From Spirochaetales bacterium (GTDB taxonomy: Bacteria > Spirochaetota > Spirochaetia > Sphaerochaetales > Sphaerochaetaceae), in contig JAGABZ010000002.1 in the NCBI GenBank assembly GCA_017614375.1, positions 37,496 to 101,495 on the forward strand: DNA of 64,000 nt, in the 5' to 3' direction. Under the pieces are notes generated by a model that saw only the letters and a list, made by a program, of their open reading frames with translations, was not told where the DNA came from and did no database searches. The translations under genes were made by a program, and so were the position numbers. Positions 62,127 to 64,000 of the stretch are shown one piece after another. Numbering within the stretch: position 1 is the first letter of the stretch; every line of letters begins with the position of its first letter.

Positions 62127-62279
62127 ATGGAGGAAAAAAGAAATCTGGATGAGGAGCTGCAGGACATTCGTGCCATGGCAGACGACATTATCCCAATTGA
62201 AGACCTTGACTCGGATGATTCCAAGAAGCAATCCTATTCTATTCTTGTCTCGGTGAGGGGAACTGTTTATGGGCAGTAA
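62127..62279 (+). CDS. Small acidic protein (50 residues) encoded before the proteinase
   Basis: ATG 62127 opens a 50-residue frame: MEEKRNLDEELQDIRAMADD, then an acidic middle and SYSILVSVRGTVYGQ. Its stop lies 8 bases inside the next gene (overlap 62269-62279), which suggests coupled translation. No signal peptide or known domain. The upstream ribosome site is poor (TTAAGGCGG at -10). It may be a partner or an inhibitor of the proteinase; that is inferred only from coupling. Confidence 0.55.
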   Translation: MEEKRNLDEELQDIRAMADDIIPIEDLDSDDSKKQSYSILVSVRGTVYGQ

Positions 62280-63240
62280 GCTTGATATTCAGAAAGAGAT
62301 TCTTGACCAGAAGAATTATGCCCAGGATATCATCAGAAGAAAATATCTGAAGACGCTGGCTAATTACACTGGTAATGACACGATTCTGTATTCTTCAGGG
62401 TTTCTCTCACCCAAGCCGATTCCTGCGATCCACTACATGATCTCAAATTCCGATGTTCAGGGGTTTATGTGTGCTTTGAAGGGTTTGAATGAGAACAAAG
62501 ACAAGAAGCTAGACCTGATTGTTCACAGCCCCGGTGGTTCACCAGAAGCAACAGAACAGCTGGTTCATTATCTGCGAGGAAAGTATTCCTTTATTCGTGT
62601 CATAGTTCCGGAGAACGCCATGTCCGCCGCGACGATGCTGTGCTGCGCGGCTGATGAGATTGTCATGGGAAAGCATTCTGCCATAGGGCCGATTGACCCT
62701 CAGTTCTTCTTCGGCGACGGACAGTCGTGTGCTGCTCAGGTTATACTTGACGAATTTGAAAGAGCCAAAGCGGACATCGCTGCAAACCAGACCTCCGCGC
62801 ATCTTTGGGTTCAGAAATTCAAGGATTATCCCAAGGGGATACTCACTTCATGTCAGCGTGCCATCAGTCTTTCTGTCGATATGGTGGCTGGATGGCTGGA
62901 TGCTTATATGCTGAAGGGGCTGGACATGTCTGAGTTCCTGAAGGGGAAAACGCTGTTCAACAATTTCCAGGAGCCGCCCAGGAGCAATACTCCTGGTTAC
63001 TATGTCGCGACCTGGCTTGGTGATGCAAGGATTCACAAAACCCATGGCCGTCCGATTGGCATTGATCTTGCAAGGGCGCTTGGCCTCAAGGTCTCCGCAC
63101 TTGAAGATGACCAGAAGTTCCAGGACATGGTTTTGAATGTATTCCACTCAATGTTGGTAACTCATGAGATATCCGACTGCGCGAAGTTTATTGAGAACCA
63201 TAACGGGATTGGCCATTACCTGAATGTTCAAGTGAAATAG
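62269..63240 (+). CDS. Serine dehydrogenase proteinase (SDH_sah, ClpP/SppA-like fold)
   Basis: The 323-residue protein has the crotonase/ClpP-fold motifs: oxyanion loop LIVHSPGGSPEATEQL (residues 83-98), the nucleophile Ser119 in VPENAMSAATMLCCAADEIVMG, then KHSAIGPIDPQF. This is the SDH_sah family, soluble serine proteinases with no membrane anchor. It is the intact gene of the accessory region and lies between the two 28-bp repeats with its small upstream partner. Members occur in accessory and defence-rich regions; its target is unknown. Confidence 0.85.
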   Translation: MGSKLDIQKEILDQKNYAQDIIRRKYLKTLANYTGNDTILYSSGFLSPKPIPAIHYMISNSDVQGFMCALKGLNENKDKKLDLIVHSPGGSPEATEQLVHYLRGKYSFIRVIVPENAMSAATMLCCAADEIVMGKHSAIGPIDPQFFFGDGQSCAAQVILDEFERAKADIAANQTSAHLWVQKFKDYPKGILTSCQRAISLSVDMVAGWLDAYMLKGLDMSEFLKGKTLFNNFQEPPRSNTPGYYVATWLGDARIHKTHGRPIGIDLARALGLKVSALEDDQKFQDMVLNVFHSMLVTHEISDCAKFIENHNGIGHYLNVQVK

Positions 63241-63357
63241 GTAATTAATTGATGACATTCCTCCAGCATAGGCGGTTGGTTTTAATCTTACCCTGAGAAC
63301 AGGTCTTCAACAATCTGGGAAGTGCCAGTTCCGGTGTATAATATTAAATTCTGGTAG

Positions 63358-63513
63358 CAGGAGTTTGATAATTGGAAATCGCATTTTGCGATATACAATT
63401 CTGGCAAAATGAGTTTACGCCTTGCTCCTTTTGCCTTTACAGAACAGGATATGGCTATGCTTGTAACCGTATTTAAAAGCAGAACCGTAATCAAGGCAAT
63501 CATTCATCAGTGA
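63358..63513 (+). pseudogene. ORF6N-domain gene fragment
   Basis: Reading from just after an in-frame TAG, the frame gives NWKSHFAIYNSGKMSLRLAP, then FAFTEQDMAMLVTVFKSRTV and a stop. ORF6N proteins (phage-type DNA-binding antirepressor-like) have the pattern ...YAFTEQGVAMLSSVLKSDTA at this place. Both ends are missing. Confidence 0.6.
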
Positions 63514-63586
63514 GCATATAAAGAATATCTTTCTCGAGGGAGAGTTGGAAGAAGAATCAGTTGTTCATTCGAACAACAGCCTCTGA
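63497..63586 (+). pseudogene. RhuM-family gene fragment
   Basis: In another frame overlapping the end of the ORF6N remnant, the DNA reads SEHIKNIFLEGELEEESVV before a stop. This matches the conserved HIKNIF-EGEL-E-SVV segment near the N-terminus of RhuM proteins. The rest of the gene is gone. The direct join to the ORF6N remnant suggests a deletion between two related genes. Confidence 0.6.
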
Positions 63587-63667
63587 TCGGAAACCTTACC
63601 TATCTTGAGAAATCCTATCTACACTTTCATGTCTGCATTATAGAGCTTAGTGGCACTTAACACTTTC

Positions 63668-63684
63668 GTTTAGTTCAACTAAAC
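63668..63684. repeat. Perfect inverted repeat
   Basis: GTTTAGTT-C-AACTAAAC, an 8-bp perfect inverted repeat around one base, in an AT-rich stretch 43 bp before repeat copy 2. It could be a protein-binding site or part of a recombination site. Confidence 0.5.
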
Positions 63685-63726
63685 ACAACTGGGTTCGGTG
63701 TTTTTCGAATCAATCTTTCGGTGGAT

Positions 63727-63754
63727 GAATTAAAGTCCAGTTGGCCGCGGTAAC
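63727..63754 (+). repeat. 28-bp direct repeat, copy 2 (VCR/attC-core-like)
   Basis: Copy 2, same orientation as 61908-61935. Its GTCCAGTTGG can pair weakly with TCATTGGAC at 63776-63784, giving a stem of about seven pairs, and ACTTAAC (an RYYYAAC-type box) stands upstream at about 63656. A complete attC with both core boxes is not evident. Confidence 0.55.
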
Positions 63755-63903
63755 ATTGTTCCCTGTGATATTTGGTCATTGGACAACGTAAAGCTCAGAG
63801 CTCTTCAATGACAACAAGAAAAATCCTAACTTTTTTTTGAAAAGCTGAAATATTTCCAGCACTTTTCTCGTATAGGTATGTGAAACTAAAGAAATTCGGA
63901 AAA

Positions 63904-63944
63904 ATATCACATTTGCTATTGAAGAAGTATATCAAATTTGATAT
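63904..63944 (+). promoter_or_regulatory. Two palindromic operators before the toxin gene
   Basis: ATATCAAATTTGATAT (63929-63944) is a perfect 16-bp palindrome; ATATCACATTTGCTAT (63904-63919) agrees with it at 14 of 16 positions, exactly 25 bp upstream. Such paired operators are common before toxin-antitoxin operons, where the antitoxin binds. Confidence 0.6.
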
Positions 63945-63962
63945 CTTATAGGGAGGAAAGAT

Positions 63963-64000
63963 TTGTTTGAGATTGAAATCTATGAAGATGAACATGGAAA
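63963..64000 (+). CDS. 5' end of a RelE/Gp49-type toxin gene (cut by the window edge)
   Basis: A TTG at 63963, seven bases after GGGAGG, opens a frame encoding MFEIEIYEDEHGK before the window ends. This is the usual start of the phage Gp49-like / HigB branch of RelE toxins (YEIxFYEDxxGKSPV). The antitoxin gene would follow. With only 12 residues the call is tentative. Confidence 0.55.
   Translation, partial: MFEIEIYEDEHG

Larger units (their letters stand above)
63241..63962. other. AT-rich stretch with decayed genes and operator repeats
   Basis: This 722-bp stretch carries remnants of an ORF6N gene (63358-63513) and a RhuM gene (63497-63586), a perfect 8-bp inverted repeat (63668-63684), repeat copy 2 (63727-63754) and the two operators of the toxin gene (63904-63944). 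Nothing else is recognised in it. Confidence 0.6.

Noticed and set aside
63795..63995. 66-codon minus-strand frame at the window end
   Set aside because: It is rich in Phe, Ile and Lys because the region is AT-rich, and it covers the palindromic operators and the toxin start.

Overview
The window looks like a chromosome segment of a high-GC spirochaete (Sphaerochaeta/Treponema side of the phylum; genus not determined). The clues are family-level: an omega subunit and a Cmk-like kinase of the spirochaete type, a DAP-motif-less MurE, a type III ornithine decarboxylase, lipoproteins and barrel proteins of spirochaete style, and a Lcl/DUF1566 protein. About 60 kb is dense, ordinary core genome. 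The last 3.7 kb (from about 60.3 kb) is AT-richer, gene-poor and full of broken genes.

Layout. 1-6.4 kb: membrane LuxR regulator, an RloA/RloB-like pair with eroded active sites, a CpsB/YwqE-type phosphatase, a lipoprotein, a 94-residue ultra-acidic protein and an orphan solute-binding protein. 6.5-9.8 kb: a secreted protein and pgsB-pgsC-pgsW (poly-gamma-glutamate synthesis type). 9.9-15.0 kb: a minus-strand locus of an exported DUF6305-like protein, an IT-superfamily permease, a 58-residue membrane protein, a membrane-anchored M14/AstE-like hydrolase and an exported C69 dipeptidase, which together look like an N-acyl amino acid or peptide scavenging system. 15.4-20.4 kb: class II aldolase, then an Fbp-type ABC importer whose binding protein has lost its signal peptide.

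20.5-28.8 kb: a complete histidine operon, hisR(YerC/TrpR-like)-hisZG(fused)-hisD-hisC-hisB-hisH-hisA-hisF-hisIE-histidinol phosphatase, with stop/start overlaps throughout and a palindrome between the -35 and -10 of its promoter. 29.0-34.5 kb (minus): barrel protein, zinc-ribbon protein, murC, yicC, Cmk-like kinase, rpoZ, miaA. 34.9-38.5 kb (plus): murE, ddl, dinB. 38.5-46.2 kb (minus): hpt, purA, purB (IMP to AMP salvage), a glycosyltransferase-like protein, amidase, serS, pncB. 46.4-50.3 kb: ornithine decarboxylase, tatD, an unknown membrane-anchored protein and a second class II aldolase. 50.5-52.1 kb: infC-rpmI-rplT plus a coiled-coil protein. 52.4-55.7 kb: TPR protein, tsaE, tsaB, trxB. 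55.7-56.9 kb: RseC-like protein and a YmdB-like protein with most metal ligands replaced. 57.0-60.3 kb: lptC-lptA-lptB-rpoN.

60.3-64.0 kb is the accessory part: a 5'-truncated and 3'-frameshifted Lcl/DUF1566 gene whose A-poor 3' end resembles a diversity-generating-retroelement target, two unidentified coding remnants, a two-gene unit (50-residue protein plus serine-dehydrogenase-type proteinase) lying between two 28-bp direct repeats that resemble the conserved core of Vibrio attC (VCR) sites, remnants of ORF6N and RhuM genes, and the start of a RelE/Gp49-type toxin gene with a duplicated palindromic operator. This region is the best place to look for something undescribed, possibly a gene-cassette array.
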